Part shown: positions 17,372-26,149 of the stretch, in pieces
Layout: the number at the start of each line of letters is the position of its first letter
Numbering within the stretch: the first letter of the stretch is position 1
Origin: Gemmatimonadota bacterium
Lineage (GTDB): Bacteria; Gemmatimonadota; Gemmatimonadetes; Gemmatimonadales; Gemmatimonadaceae
Direction of reading: 5' to 3'
DNA: 64,000 nucleotides
Assembly (NCBI GenBank): GCA_016712265.1
Contig: JADJRJ010000031.1
Coordinates: forward strand, 310,001-374,000
Position numbers and translations under genes: made by a program
The notes under the pieces: generated by a model
Database searches by the model: none
Told to the model about the DNA's origin: nothing
Seen by the model: the letters and a program-made list of their open reading frames with translations, nothing else

Positions 17372-19480
17372 ATGACCCACACACCGGGGATCTACATCGC
17401 AGAGCAGGACGCGTTCCCGAACAGTATCGTCGGTGTCCCTACGGCCGTCCCCGCCTTCATTGGCTACACCGAAAAGGCCACCAGCCCCAACGGAACCGAC
17501 GTCACGCGCACTCTCGTGCGCATCACATCTCTGACGGAGTACGAACAGCACTTCGGCGCCGCGCCGCCGCAACAGGTCTCCATCGACGTCGAACACCACG
17601 TCGACCAGGCCGGCGCCACCAGGGACGTTCACGTGACGTGGACCACACCACATGGCGCGCCGAGCTGCATTCTGCCGTATGCGCTCCAGCTCTTCTTTGG
17701 CAATGGCGGCGGGACCTGTCTCATCTACTCCCTTGGTGCCCCAACTACGCCGACGCTGCACGACTTCACCAGCGCCGTCACTGCGCTGGAAGCCAGCCCG
17801 GAACCCACCCTGCTGCTCTTCCCGGACGCGGTGCACCTCGCGCCTGCGGACTACGCGGCACTGGTAACGGCCGCACTCGCGAGCGCGGGGCGGACGCAAG
17901 ACCGGTTCGTCATCGCCGACGTGCCCGAGACGTCAAGCGACCTCGCAACGCTCGCCTCCGACTTCCGCGCGTCCCTTGCGACGGTCAACCCCAACGATCG
18001 AAAGTACGGGGCGGCCTACCTGCCATACCTGGAAACCACGATCCCGCTGCACACCACAGCGGAGAGCGTCACGATCAACGCGTTCACCACGGTGGTGCTG
18101 GACGGGAAGGGAGCGATCTCCGCTCGCACTCCAGTTCCGCAAATGTCAAACCGGCGGCTCGCCGACATTCCTGCACATACCCCATCGTACGGCGCCAACA
18201 TTCAGCTGGCCATCACCAACTTCCTCGCCCAGGCCACGGTCACCCTGCCACCCAGTGCAGCGATCGCTGGCGTCTACTCGATGATGGACGGAACCCGCGG
18301 TGTGTGGAAGGCCCCCGCGAATGTGTCGCTCTCTGCGGTGCGCAAGCCGACCATTGCGATGACCACGGATCAGCAAGGCGAACTCAACGTCGACGGGACA
18401 CACGGGTTGTCCCTCAACGCCATCCGGGAGTTCATTGGACAGGGCACCCTGGTCTGGGGGGCGCGAACGCTCGGTGGAAACTCCAGCGACTGGCGCTACG
18501 TCTCCGTGCGCCGGTTCGTCACGTTCGTCGAACAGTCGATCATGCTGGGACTGCAGGCCCTGGTCTTCGAGCGCAACGATGCGCGGACGTGGACGAGCGT
18601 CGACCTGATGATCAGCAACTTCCTCACCGGCCTCTGGCGGAGTGGCGCGCTCGCCGGCTCGACCGCCCGCGACGCCTTTGCCGTGCAGGTGGGACTCGGG
18701 AGCACCATGACGGCGCAGGACGTGGCCGAGGGGCGCATGCGCGTTACGGTGTTGCTGGCGGTGGTGCGTCCGGCCGAGTTCCATGTCATCACCCTGGAGC
18801 AAATGATGGTCGGGGGACGTAGGGCGCTCTCCGCCGCTTTCGTGACAAGTGGCTGCGTTGGTAGCGACTCAATTGCGTTGGAGCGGTACCGATGTGGCCG
18901 CTGGTGCCCATTACCCTCCGCCGCATGTCAGGCACCAAACGGTGGAAGCGCTGTGGGACTCGGTGCGCAGGGGCCGACTACCAACGGCGAAGCCTACTTC
19001 GCTCTCGGCCTGTTCCCGCGGGGCGAGCGCGCGTCGGTGCTCGCGCCCACGGCGTGGCGGCGTTTCAGCCCCCGGAGCTCTCGGAACGTGAGGCTGCCCG
19101 CCGCCGACGCAGCCATTGTCGTGCCTGCCAAGGTCCGCGACTACTTGCTTGCGCCGGAGCACCCGCTCGGGCGCAGCAAGGCACGCTTCTTCGAGAGCCT
19201 GGGCTTTGAACGTCGCCACTGGGCGCTCCTCCGAGACGCCCTGCTGGCTGCGGCCCAGACCGGGAGTGTGTCCCTTGGACCCACCAGCCCCCTATGGGCA
19301 GAAGTACCTCGTCGATGCTATGCTTCAAGGCCCGAACGGGCGGCACGCTTCGATTCGGACCGTGTGGGTGGTCCTTCGGGGCGAACAGCGGCCTCGGTTG
19401 GTTACGGCCTTTCCGACGTGGTGACCCATGACGACTCTGCCTGTTTTCCGCGAGCTCGACACGGTGGTGATGGTCCATGA
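17372..19480 (+). CDS. Contractile injection system tail-sheath protein with a run-on C terminus
   Basis: Residues 1 to ~480 are a phage tail-sheath-like protein of the extracellular contractile injection type: MTHTPGIYIAEQDAFPNSIVG at the N terminus, then ALQLFFGNGGG, a central domain, NLSLSAVRKPT-like and GTLVWGARTL segments, and the C-terminal sheath fold VRRFVTFVEQSIMLGLQALVFERND. The normal end of the family is reached at PAEFHVITLEQMMV (about 18811). The frame then runs 222 more residues through sequence of another origin, including part of a DUF6883 gene. So the sheath has probably lost its stop at a recombination junction. No tube, baseplate, AAA+ or spike gene follows, so this is a remnant rather than a whole machine. 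Confidence 0.85.
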   Translation: MTHTPGIYIAEQDAFPNSIVGVPTAVPAFIGYTEKATSPNGTDVTRTLVRITSLTEYEQHFGAAPPQQVSIDVEHHVDQAGATRDVHVTWTTPHGAPSCILPYALQLFFGNGGGTCLIYSLGAPTTPTLHDFTSAVTALEASPEPTLLLFPDAVHLAPADYAALVTAALASAGRTQDRFVIADVPETSSDLATLASDFRASLATVNPNDRKYGAAYLPYLETTIPLHTTAESVTINAFTTVVLDGKGAISARTPVPQMSNRRLADIPAHTPSYGANIQLAITNFLAQATVTLPPSAAIAGVYSMMDGTRGVWKAPANVSLSAVRKPTIAMTTDQQGELNVDGTHGLSLNAIREFIGQGTLVWGARTLGGNSSDWRYVSVRRFVTFVEQSIMLGLQALVFERNDARTWTSVDLMISNFLTGLWRSGALAGSTARDAFAVQVGLGSTMTAQDVAEGRMRVTVLLAVVRPAEFHVITLEQMMVGGRRALSAAFVTSGCVGSDSIALERYRCGRWCPLPSAACQAPNGGSAVGLGAQGPTTNGEAYFALGLFPRGERASVLAPTAWRRFSPRSSRNVRLPAADAAIVVPAKVRDYLLAPEHPLGRSKARFFESLGFERRHWALLRDALLAAAQTGSVSLGPTSPLWAEVPRRCYASRPERAARFDSDRVGGPSGRTAASVGYGLSDVVTHDDSACFPRARHGGDGP
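19088..19424 (+). pseudogene. DUF6883-domain protein, frameshifted
   Basis: The conserved DUF6883 pattern is clear: VRLPAADAAIVVPAKVRDYL, HPLGRSKARFFESLGF, then in the next frame PYGQKYLVDAMLQGPNGR, IRTVWVVL and PRLVTAFP, with the stop at 19422-19424. The frame change lies between about 19265 and 19285. The gene overlaps the run-on end of the sheath frame. DUF6883 proteins are small and usually coupled to a DUF4926 partner, as here, with only three bases between them. The pair's function is unknown; a toxin-antitoxin-like role has been suspected from such pairings, but nothing here proves it. Confidence 0.75.
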
Positions 19481-19682
19481 CCTGCCGGAGGCAGGACTCC
19501 GAGCCGGCGATCTGGGTGCGTTGGTGCATCTCTATGCTCCCGATGCATTCGAGGTGGAGTTTGTGACGGCCTCGGGGCGCACCCAGGCGGTGGTGACGCT
19601 GACCTCGGCGGATGTGCGCCCGGTGCAAGACGACGATCTCCTGGCCGTGCGTTCGGCATCGGCCGTGCGCGGTGCTGCCTGA
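19428..19682 (+). CDS. DUF4926-domain protein
   Basis: An 84-residue protein with the DUF4926 SH3-like pattern: FRELDTVVMVHDLPEAGLRAGDLGALV at the start, AFEVEFVTASGRT in the middle and TLTSADVRPVQDDDLLAVR near the end. It is intact and starts three bases after the stop of the DUF6883 gene, so the two were probably translated together. The partner is broken in this sequence, which leaves this gene as a possible solo antitoxin- or immunity-like remnant. Confidence 0.82.
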   Translation: MTTLPVFRELDTVVMVHDLPEAGLRAGDLGALVHLYAPDAFEVEFVTASGRTQAVVTLTSADVRPVQDDDLLAVRSASAVRGAA

Positions 19683-19751
19683 CTGTCATCTGATTCGGGT
19701 GCAGTAACCCCCGTCGACGCCGTGCACGACGGCCGCGCCCCTGCTTGACGA

Positions 19752-19803
19752 GCAAGCTATAACTTGCCAGCTTCATGCCGTGCAAAGGCACGCGCGGCTT
19801 GAA
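19752..19803 (+). promoter_or_regulatory. Inverted repeats in the HicB-XRE leader
   Basis: GCAAG-ctataa-CTTGC (19752-19767) is a compact operator-like inverted repeat. Right after it, TTCATGCCGTGC-aaag-GCACGcgCGGCTTGAA (19772-19803) can fold into a longer hairpin. Both lie between the DUF4926 gene and a strong GGAGGAG ribosome site before 19837. The downstream protein has an HTH domain, so autoregulation here is plausible. Confidence 0.4.
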
Positions 19804-19836
19804 GGAGAGTGACGGCCGTGCCACGGAGGAGAACCC

Positions 19837-20283
19837 ATGGTTTATCTCGCGCTCCTGACTCGCGAGGGGAAACATCACCTGGCGTCGTTTCCTGATTGCC
19901 CGGGGTGTCAAACCTTTGGCGCTACCCGGGCCGATGCCCTGGGCATGGCGGCTGACGCGCTGCAAGGGTGGCTTGAAGCTCACCTTGCCGCAGGGGACGC
20001 TCCACCCAAACCATCGGGGCGGCGAAAAGTACGCACGCGGTCGACGCTCGCGCCGATCACCGTTCCCGTGGTCCTTGCCGTGCGCCTTCAGCTGCGGTGG
20101 GCGCGGCAGGAACTCGGCTTGACGCAGGCCGAGTTGGCCAAGCGGGTTGGCGTGAGCCGGCAACAGATCGCGTTGCTGGAGTCACCAGATGCCAATGTGA
20201 CGCTCAAGACGCTCGAGCGCGTGGCCCACGCCATGGATCTGCGACTGGAGATCCAACTCCAGCCGGTGAGACAAGCCGCTTGA
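19837..20283 (+). CDS. HicB-like antitoxin with C-terminal XRE helix-turn-helix
   Basis: A 148-residue protein with two domains. Residues 1-50 are the HicB fold (YLALLTREGKHHLASFPDCPGCQTFGATRADAL), and residues ~85-140 are an XRE-type HTH (LGLTQAELAKRVGVSRQQIALLE). This is the usual form of DNA-binding HicB antitoxins, which neutralise the HicA mRNA endonuclease. A GGAGGAG ribosome site precedes the ATG. No HicA gene is visible in the 154 bases upstream or just downstream, so it is an orphan here. It may act only as a repressor or be left from a deleted pair. Confidence 0.87.
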   Translation: MVYLALLTREGKHHLASFPDCPGCQTFGATRADALGMAADALQGWLEAHLAAGDAPPKPSGRRKVRTRSTLAPITVPVVLAVRLQLRWARQELGLTQAELAKRVGVSRQQIALLESPDANVTLKTLERVAHAMDLRLEIQLQPVRQAA

Positions 20284-20287
20284 CCGA

Positions 20288-20305
20288 CGCCGGAATGGGC
20301 TGATC
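20288..20305. repeat. 18-bp direct repeat, left copy
   Basis: CGCCGGAATGGGCTGATC lies five bases after the HicB-XRE stop. An identical copy occurs at 23378-23395. The two bracket the broken BNR gene and nothing else. Possible meanings are a duplicated target or attachment site, or a shared regulatory element. Confidence 0.7.
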
Positions 20306-20336
20306 CAGTCGAGCGAAGTCGCGAAAGGGTCTTGCG

Positions 20337-23233
20337 CTACCCCTCCGGCGACACCACGCGCACGGTCGTCGCGGCTCGCAGGAGCCGCACCCCGTCCTGC
20401 TGGGTGACCACGATCTCCACGTCGGCGCCGAGCGCGCCGTTGATCGGGAGCTCCCTGGTGAAGGTGCCGTCGCGACGGATCTCGAGGCGATCGACCACGA
20501 GGACCCCGTCCACCAGCAGCTGCGCCACACCGCCGGCCGGCGGCGCTGCGAATGCGCTGCCAACGATCCGGACAGTGGTTCCGCGCGCCACGGTGCCGTT
20601 GGTCGACACCCCAACGACCTGCAGCGTCGGTATCGCGCGATCGGGAAGGGCGACGAGGTCGCGGTCGCCGATCACGAGGACGCGAATCCTTCCTCCCTCC
20701 ACGCCGATGGCCCGCAGCCGCCCGGTCCGCGGCATGGCGCGCGCCACGGCGGCGACCGGGCTCCGCCATTCTCCAAGGCCGTAGGTGTTCGCCACCCGCG
20801 CGGGGCGTTCACGCCCGGCGGTATCCACCGGGACGAGGATACCGCTCGAAATCGCCACCGAGGTGATCGTGTCGCCCACGGTCGTCGTGCCGGTGAACCA
20901 GCCGCCGCGCACGGTGAGGAACTCGCAGGTGGGGCACGCATCACCCAACGAACGGAAGGGGCGCCGGGCACCGGTCACCGCGTCGAGGACCAGGGTGGAA
21001 TCGATGCGCACCGGCCGGTCGGGCGGGAAGAACGCGCAGCGTCCATCGGTGGCGCGCCGCGTCACCTTGAGCTGCCAAAGCCCGCGACCGTACGAGGAGA
21101 CCCACGGCCGACCCGTGCGTGGAAAATACACGGAGGTCGGGTAGGTCACGCGCTGCGACCCGCGGATGAAGCTCCAGGTGCCGCCGCCGTCGGTGGTGCG
21201 GATCAGTCCGCGTTGGTGGGTGCCGATGATGATGTGGCAGGAATCATAGGGATCGAAGGCGATGACACTGGCGAGGGGTTCGTCCGTCGAGCGGAAGATG
21301 AACTTGCCGTTGTCGGTCACGGCCGCCGTCAGGGCGGCATCGGGAGTCCAGCTCTGGCCGCCGTCGCGAGAGAACTTCATCTGGTTGTCGACGAGGTCCG
21401 GCGCGATCAGTCGGTTGGGATCGTTGGGGTCGCTGCCAAACACGGTGTAGAAAGCGAACATCGTCTTGAGCACTCCCATCCCGCCCACGCCGTTGTCGGC
21501 GCGCGCGATCTGCGCCGTGGTGGCAATGGATCGCACGCGCGTGAGCGCATACTGGAAACCGCCGTTAGGAAGAAACACATCCAATCGATGTCCCTGGAAG
21601 GCGGTCGGATTGGCGAGGGAGCCCGTGAACCGCGGCGGACCTCGTGGCTTGACGTTGAGCGCATAGGCCCGCGACCAGGCCGCGCCGGCCGACAAGGTCA
21701 TCCAGTAGTCGATGCGTGAAGGCTGCGCGGAATCAATCGTGGACTGCAGGTACGCATCATTCACGATGAGGAACGGCGTGCCCTCGAACTCCAGGGCTGT
21801 CGGGCGAGGCGTCGCCATCATCCGGGTTGCGCCACCTCGCCTGTCCGGAAAGGTGCTCGCGCGACTGGAAGGTCCCACACGCGCCGCACGCCGCGCCGGT
21901 GAACAGCGACGCCTTGTGGTCGGTGGCCTGAGGCGAGATCCGGAGGAAGAAGCCTTCGCAGCAACGTGACCCCGGCCAGGTGGAGCCGCCGTCCGGCGAG
22001 GCCTTGATGTCGTTATCCTGCGTGCCGAAGTAGAGGTCGAGGTGGGGACTCCGCCCGTCGATCTCCTGGCCGAGCACTTCGGTGATCTGGAGCGCGTTGT
22101 ACCCGCCCGTCCCGCCACCGGTAAACTTCCAGCTCTTCCCCTGGTCGGTAGTGCGGTGCAGGCCGCCATCGGTCGCGAGCAGGATGGGCAGGCGTCGGTC
22201 GATGTCGAACGCCACGTCGGCGGGATCGGCATGATCCACCTGCAGCTTCACGAACGGTGAAGGCACGGGACCGCTGGCGCTGTGGGTCAACACGCGACGA
22301 AACAGGTTGACGCCATTGCCGAGGTAGAGGTCGAAGGTGCGATCGTCACTGGAGACCGGGCGGGCGACGCGAATGAATGACTCGCGTCCCCCCTGGCTCG
22401 GTGCGTCCAGTTCGGTCCAGTTGGCGCCGCGATCGACCGACATCCAGAGCGCGCGACCACCGGGGCGGCCTGCGCATCGCGGCCGACGTGGAACCAGTGA
22501 TCGGCGCTCCACGGTGAGACGGCGAACGCGTGCATGGCCCGTGGAAACCCGCCGAACGGCCCCGTGGCCGCGCGTTGCCAGGTCCGTTCCCGTCGAGGAA
22601 GAAGAGGCCGCGATTGCCGTCTGCGGCAGCGACGCCAGACGTGCGCGTGAGCACGCTGACGCTCCAGACGCGATGTTGGAGGGAGTCGCTCTTGAAGGTG
22701 GCCGCAGGGTCTAGCTGTTCATTGGTCCAGGTCACGCCGTTGTCGGTGCTCTTGGACAGTCCGCAGTCGGTGGCGACGTAGACCGTGCGCGTGAGCGGCA
22801 GGAAGGAGATGGCATAGGCGCTTGGCCGTGCGGGACAATTGCGGCTGGGTGGTGGCAGTGCCCCCGCGGGCTGCGTCCAGGAGGCGCCGCCGTCGGTGCT
22901 GCGCCAGATGCCACCGTCGTTCACCGCGCGAAAGCGCGAGCGTGTGGTGGCGATGAGGATTTCCGGACCTAACGCGGCAAAGGTGACATCATGAAGGAAG
23001 TGGCTCGGGAACCCCGGCACCTGCAACCAGCTGGCGCCGGCATCGAATGACCGGAAGAGCCCGCCGGTTTCCGAGGCGACGACGAGTCGTTGGTCGTCAT
23101 CGGGCTTGACCGCGATGGCGACGGCGCGGCCGCCGGCGGCAAGGTTGGGCTGTCGGGAGACGACGTCACTCCGCGCGCAGGCCAGCGTTGTGAACAAGGC
23201 AAAGGCCACCAGGTGCTGGTGTCTGCGGCTCAT
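20337..23233 (-). pseudogene. Secreted BNR/sialidase-like beta-propeller protein, at least three frameshifts
   Basis: Read across frames, this is a ~960-residue exported lipoprotein-like protein starting MSRRHQHLVAFALFTTLACA at 23233. It carries Asp-box motifs (SFDAGASW, STDGGASW, STDNGVTW, TTDQGKSW, SPDGGSTW, SRDGGQSW, TTDGGGTW) typical of sialidase/sortilin-type propellers, and a C-terminal IPT/TIG-like region (LQVVGVSTNGTVARGTTVRIV). Frame changes occur near 22575, near 22465 and near 21850. All three pieces are otherwise well preserved, so the damage is recent or technical. The family is the same general class as the intact protein at 9827-13168. The gene is bracketed by an exact 18-bp repeat. 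Confidence 0.82.
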
Positions 23234-23377
23234 GCGGGACTCCGGGTCGAAAGAATCTTCCTGCGGACCATAGCGGAAAGTCCGTGCCACACACGACAAC
23301 ATGGGTCGCCACGGTTGGGTCCGCTTGGGCGGTCACCGCTCCGTTGGCGATCACCTTAAGTTCGCCGCGCGAGCTGC

Positions 23378-23395
23378 CGCCGGAATGGGCTGATC
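23378..23395. repeat. 18-bp direct repeat, right copy, inside a perfect palindrome
   Basis: CGCCGGAATGGGCTGATC, identical to 20288-20305. Here the repeat runs into ATGGGCTGATCAGCCCAT (23385-23402), a perfect 18-bp palindrome that the left copy lacks. It lies between the BNR remnant's start and the Uma2 gene and could be a regulator site or a recombination site. Confidence 0.7.
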
Positions 23396-23487
23396 AGCCC
23401 ATCATGTCGCGCACGTACTGAGGCCGCAGCCGCGGGCTACCCTCGGCGTATGTTCGCTTGTCCGCCCACGCGTCGCCCCCACAGACT

Positions 23488-24043
23488 ATGGCCATGCCTG
23501 CGCCCACGACCGAGTGGACCCTCGAGATGCTGCACGCCCTTCCCGACGATGGGAAGCGCTACGAGCTGGTCGACGGGGAACTGCTCGTGAGCCCGAGTCC
23601 GTCGGCCGCGCACCAGCGCGTCGTGCTCCAGCTCGCCCTGCTCCTCCCCCCGTGGGCGCGCCAATATGGGTTCGAGGTGTATCGCGCCGTTCGCCATCAC
23701 CTTCTCACCGCGACGAGAACTCCAGCCAGACCTCTTCGTCGCTCCCTTGGTGGACGGCCAGCGTGCGCAAACGCCCGCTGAGTTTGCCCGACTCGTCCTT
23801 GCCGTCGAAGTACAATCGCCCTCGACGGCGCGGTACGACCGCGTGGTCAAGCGTCCGGTCTACCTGGATCAAGGCGTGGCCGAATACTGGATCGTGGATC
23901 CGGACAGCCGCACGGTGGAGCGATGGTCGCAGGGGCAGGAGCGGCCGGAGGTGCTCGATACGACATTGAGCTGGACGCCGCCGGCCACCCCGGCGACGCT
24001 CGACATTGACCTGGTCGAACTGTTCGGCCTCGCGCTCGACTGA
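23488..24043 (+). pseudogene. Uma2 family (DUF820) PD-(D/E)XK endonuclease-like protein, frameshifted
   Basis: Uma2 proteins are small PD-(D/E)XK-fold proteins, often mobile and present in several copies. The ATG at 23488 gives MAMPAPTTEWTLEMLHALPD, then GKRYELVDGELLVSPSPSAAHQRVV. After a one-base shift near 23685 (EVYRA|PFAITFS) the second frame continues LQPDLFVAPLVDG, LAVEVQSPSTARYDRVVKR and QGVAEYWIVDPDSRTVERW, all conserved, to a stop at 24043. The nuclease residues (Asp of QPDLFV; Glu of VEVQSPS) are present. Repaired length is ~185 residues, normal for the family. Confidence 0.85.
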
Positions 24044-24064
24044 CCCCAGATGTGCAGGTGAGCG

Positions 24065-25036
24065 TCAGGTATGGGAGGGTAGGCTCTCCATCTCAGCTCG
24101 GCGGGGGTGCCGCTCCCCGCGCAGGAGCGTGATCACCTCGGCCGCCCCCTCCGCGTCGCTACCCGCCAGTTCACGCTCCACATAGTCGCGGAACGGCACC
24201 CCAACCGCCCCCTGCTGGTCCTGCCAGGGCGCGCCGCGCTGCAGCAACAGGGCCAACACCGGCCAATTCCTCGTTCGGGCGGCCAGGACCACGGCACTTG
24301 CGCCGTCGCGGTCACGCAGCTGCACGTTGGCGCCACGATCCAGCAGCAGCTGGAGCGCGTCGACGGAGACACCGGCGGCACCCGCCATGAAGAAGGCCGG
24401 CTCGCCGTCCTCGTCGGGAGCGTTCGGGTTGGCCCCCGCGTCCAGGAAGATCCGGACCAGCTCAACGCCGGAACGTGAGCTTGCACTGATCGCGAGTTGC
24501 AGTGGGGACTCGGACGCGACGAAGTTGGGGTCCGCCCCCGCAGCCAGGAGGGCGCGGATCACGTCGAGTTGGTCGGGGGTCGTGCGAAGCTGGCGCAAGG
24601 CGAGCACGAGGACGCTCGCGCCCGAGATCCCACGCGTATTCAGCTCGGCGCGGCGAGCGGCGGCCGCGACAGCCGCCGCGTCGTTGCGCGCGACGGCGTC
24701 CTCGATCTCGACCAGCGCGCCGCTCTTGTATTCGCGAATCTGCCCGGACGCATCGCGGTAACCGCTCAGCTCAAACCACGATGTGCCCATCGCCACCGCG
24801 ATCACGATCACTGGTAGCGCGGCGACGCCGAGGGCGAGCGCGCGGGCCCCGGCGGACTGCATGTTGAGGAAGACCCACACGGCGCCGAGCAAGAGCGTCC
24901 CGGGGATTATGACCGGGATGACAATCGCCGCGAGCGGGTTGGAGCGTGACGGGCCGGCGGCGGCGAGCCCAAGGAGCCCGCCGATCACGATGGCGACCAC
25001 GTCAATGGCGACAAACAACCAGAAGAGAATCTTCAT
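24065..25036 (-). CDS. Membrane-anchored ankyrin-repeat protein
   Basis: A 323-residue protein. Three hydrophobic segments fill residues ~1-85 (MKILFWLFVAIDVVAIVIGG; AIVIPVIIPGTLLLGAVWVF; ALALGVAALPVIVIAVAMG). The rest is ankyrin repeats: LDVIRALLAAGADPN, VELVRIFLDAGANPNAPDEDG, VDALQLLLDRGANVQLRDRDGAS and WPVLALLLQRGAPW. Ankyrin repeats bind partner proteins. The start overlaps the stop of the upstream membrane protein gene by four bases, so they form an operon and may work together at the membrane. The specific role is unknown. Confidence 0.85.
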   Translation of the reverse strand: MKILFWLFVAIDVVAIVIGGLLGLAAAGPSRSNPLAAIVIPVIIPGTLLLGAVWVFLNMQSAGARALALGVAALPVIVIAVAMGTSWFELSGYRDASGQIREYKSGALVEIEDAVARNDAAAVAAAARRAELNTRGISGASVLVLALRQLRTTPDQLDVIRALLAAGADPNFVASESPLQLAISASSRSGVELVRIFLDAGANPNAPDEDGEPAFFMAGAAGVSVDALQLLLDRGANVQLRDRDGASAVVLAARTRNWPVLALLLQRGAPWQDQQGAVGVPFRDYVERELAGSDAEGAAEVITLLRGERHPRRAEMESLPSHT

Positions 25037-26013
25037 GCGACTCCCGTGACGTCGTCACGCCCGCGATGCGCGCCGGGCGTCGGTTCCCAATGACGGCGGA
25101 GCCAAAACGCGGCGATGATGGCACAGAGTCCCAGAACCCCGGCGGCCGGAAGCACGAGGGCATCGAGCCCGGGCACCGGCGCGCGGCCGCGGACCCAGAT
25201 GCGCAGCCGAGCGAAGAGAATGATCATGGACGTGGCAACCACCATCCCCCAGATCAACACACCGTATCGTGTGGCGCGCGAGGGGCCGACGTAGCCTGCG
25301 GGGCCGGGTTGCAGCAGGCGCAGGATGAGGCGCCACGCCGTTTCCTCGGGCACGGTGTCCGGGGCCACGTTGCGCGTGACCTCGGTGTGAAAGAACTCCC
25401 GCAGGAAGGCGAGGAACTTCCGTTCGTCGCGATACTCGTTGGCGGTGTTCCAGTCGCCGTAGTCCGCGCGCGACCATCGGCCGTTGGTGTAGGTGATGGT
25501 CGTGCCTCCTTCCTTATGCGCCGTGCGAAAACAGGCCCCGGCACGCATGCGCCGCAGGACTTCCTGCTGCAGGTCGTGCACGGTCACCAGGTGCGCCTCG
25601 GCTTTCCGCGCCGCCTGCACGATGGCCTGATACTGCGCATTGTTTGGTTCGCTCGACGCCCCCGGCTCGGCGGCTTCCCAATCCCGCGCCCAGAAGCTCA
25701 TCCAGGACGCGAGCTGCCGCTGCAGCTCTGCCACGGGCGTGGGCTGTGCGGATGGGTCGGTCAGCGTCGCGGTGAGTACATACGCGTGGCCGGCCGACAG
25801 CGCCGCCTCAAAGCGGAGCAGGAAGCCGTAACGCAGGGTGCCGAATTTCATCGTGGCCTGCAGCGTGTACTGCGGGGCACCGGGCACGGGGGTGAACAGC
25901 ACCATGAGATCGCGTTCCAGCTGCCACTGGATCTCCTGGGGTGGCCGGCGATCGCGAAAAGGGGGGGGCTGCGGGGCGGTGGGAGGGCCCGGGCTGGGGG
26001 AGGGTCCGGTCAT
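25033..26013 (-). CDS. Membrane protein of unknown function, partner of the ankyrin protein
   Basis: A 326-residue protein that I do not assign to a named family. The N terminus is proline-rich (TGPSPSPGPPTAPQPPP). A mixed domain follows (QWQLERDLMVLFTPVPGAPQYTLQA, GTLRYGFLLRFEAAL), with a middle region rich in aromatic and charged residues. Two membrane segments lie near the C terminus (YGVLIWGMVVATSMIILFA and LVLPAAGVLGLCAIIAAFWL), so most of the protein sits on one side. It is translated first in a two-gene operon with a four-base overlap. The start at 26013 lies in a G-rich stretch and could be a little further downstream. Confidence 0.72.
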   Translation of the reverse strand: MTGPSPSPGPPTAPQPPPFRDRRPPQEIQWQLERDLMVLFTPVPGAPQYTLQATMKFGTLRYGFLLRFEAALSAGHAYVLTATLTDPSAQPTPVAELQRQLASWMSFWARDWEAAEPGASSEPNNAQYQAIVQAARKAEAHLVTVHDLQQEVLRRMRAGACFRTAHKEGGTTITYTNGRWSRADYGDWNTANEYRDERKFLAFLREFFHTEVTRNVAPDTVPEETAWRLILRLLQPGPAGYVGPSRATRYGVLIWGMVVATSMIILFARLRIWVRGRAPVPGLDALVLPAAGVLGLCAIIAAFWLRRHWEPTPGAHRGRDDVTGVA

Positions 26014-26149
26014 CGGGGGGGCAACGATGGGGGCGGGATCTTACCCGTTCATGGCACGAATGGGAACGCCGATCCGCTCGTCGGGTAGGGCCGCGGGGAA
26101 GGGGTCGTCCGACCGACTCCGGACCGCCGCGTCGGCGTCGCGTTCGCGA

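Noticed and set aside
19684..19836. HicA toxin gene before the HicB-like gene
   Set aside because: No frame in the 153 bases has the HicA pattern (GSH and VP-rich strand); the region is a leader with inverted repeats.
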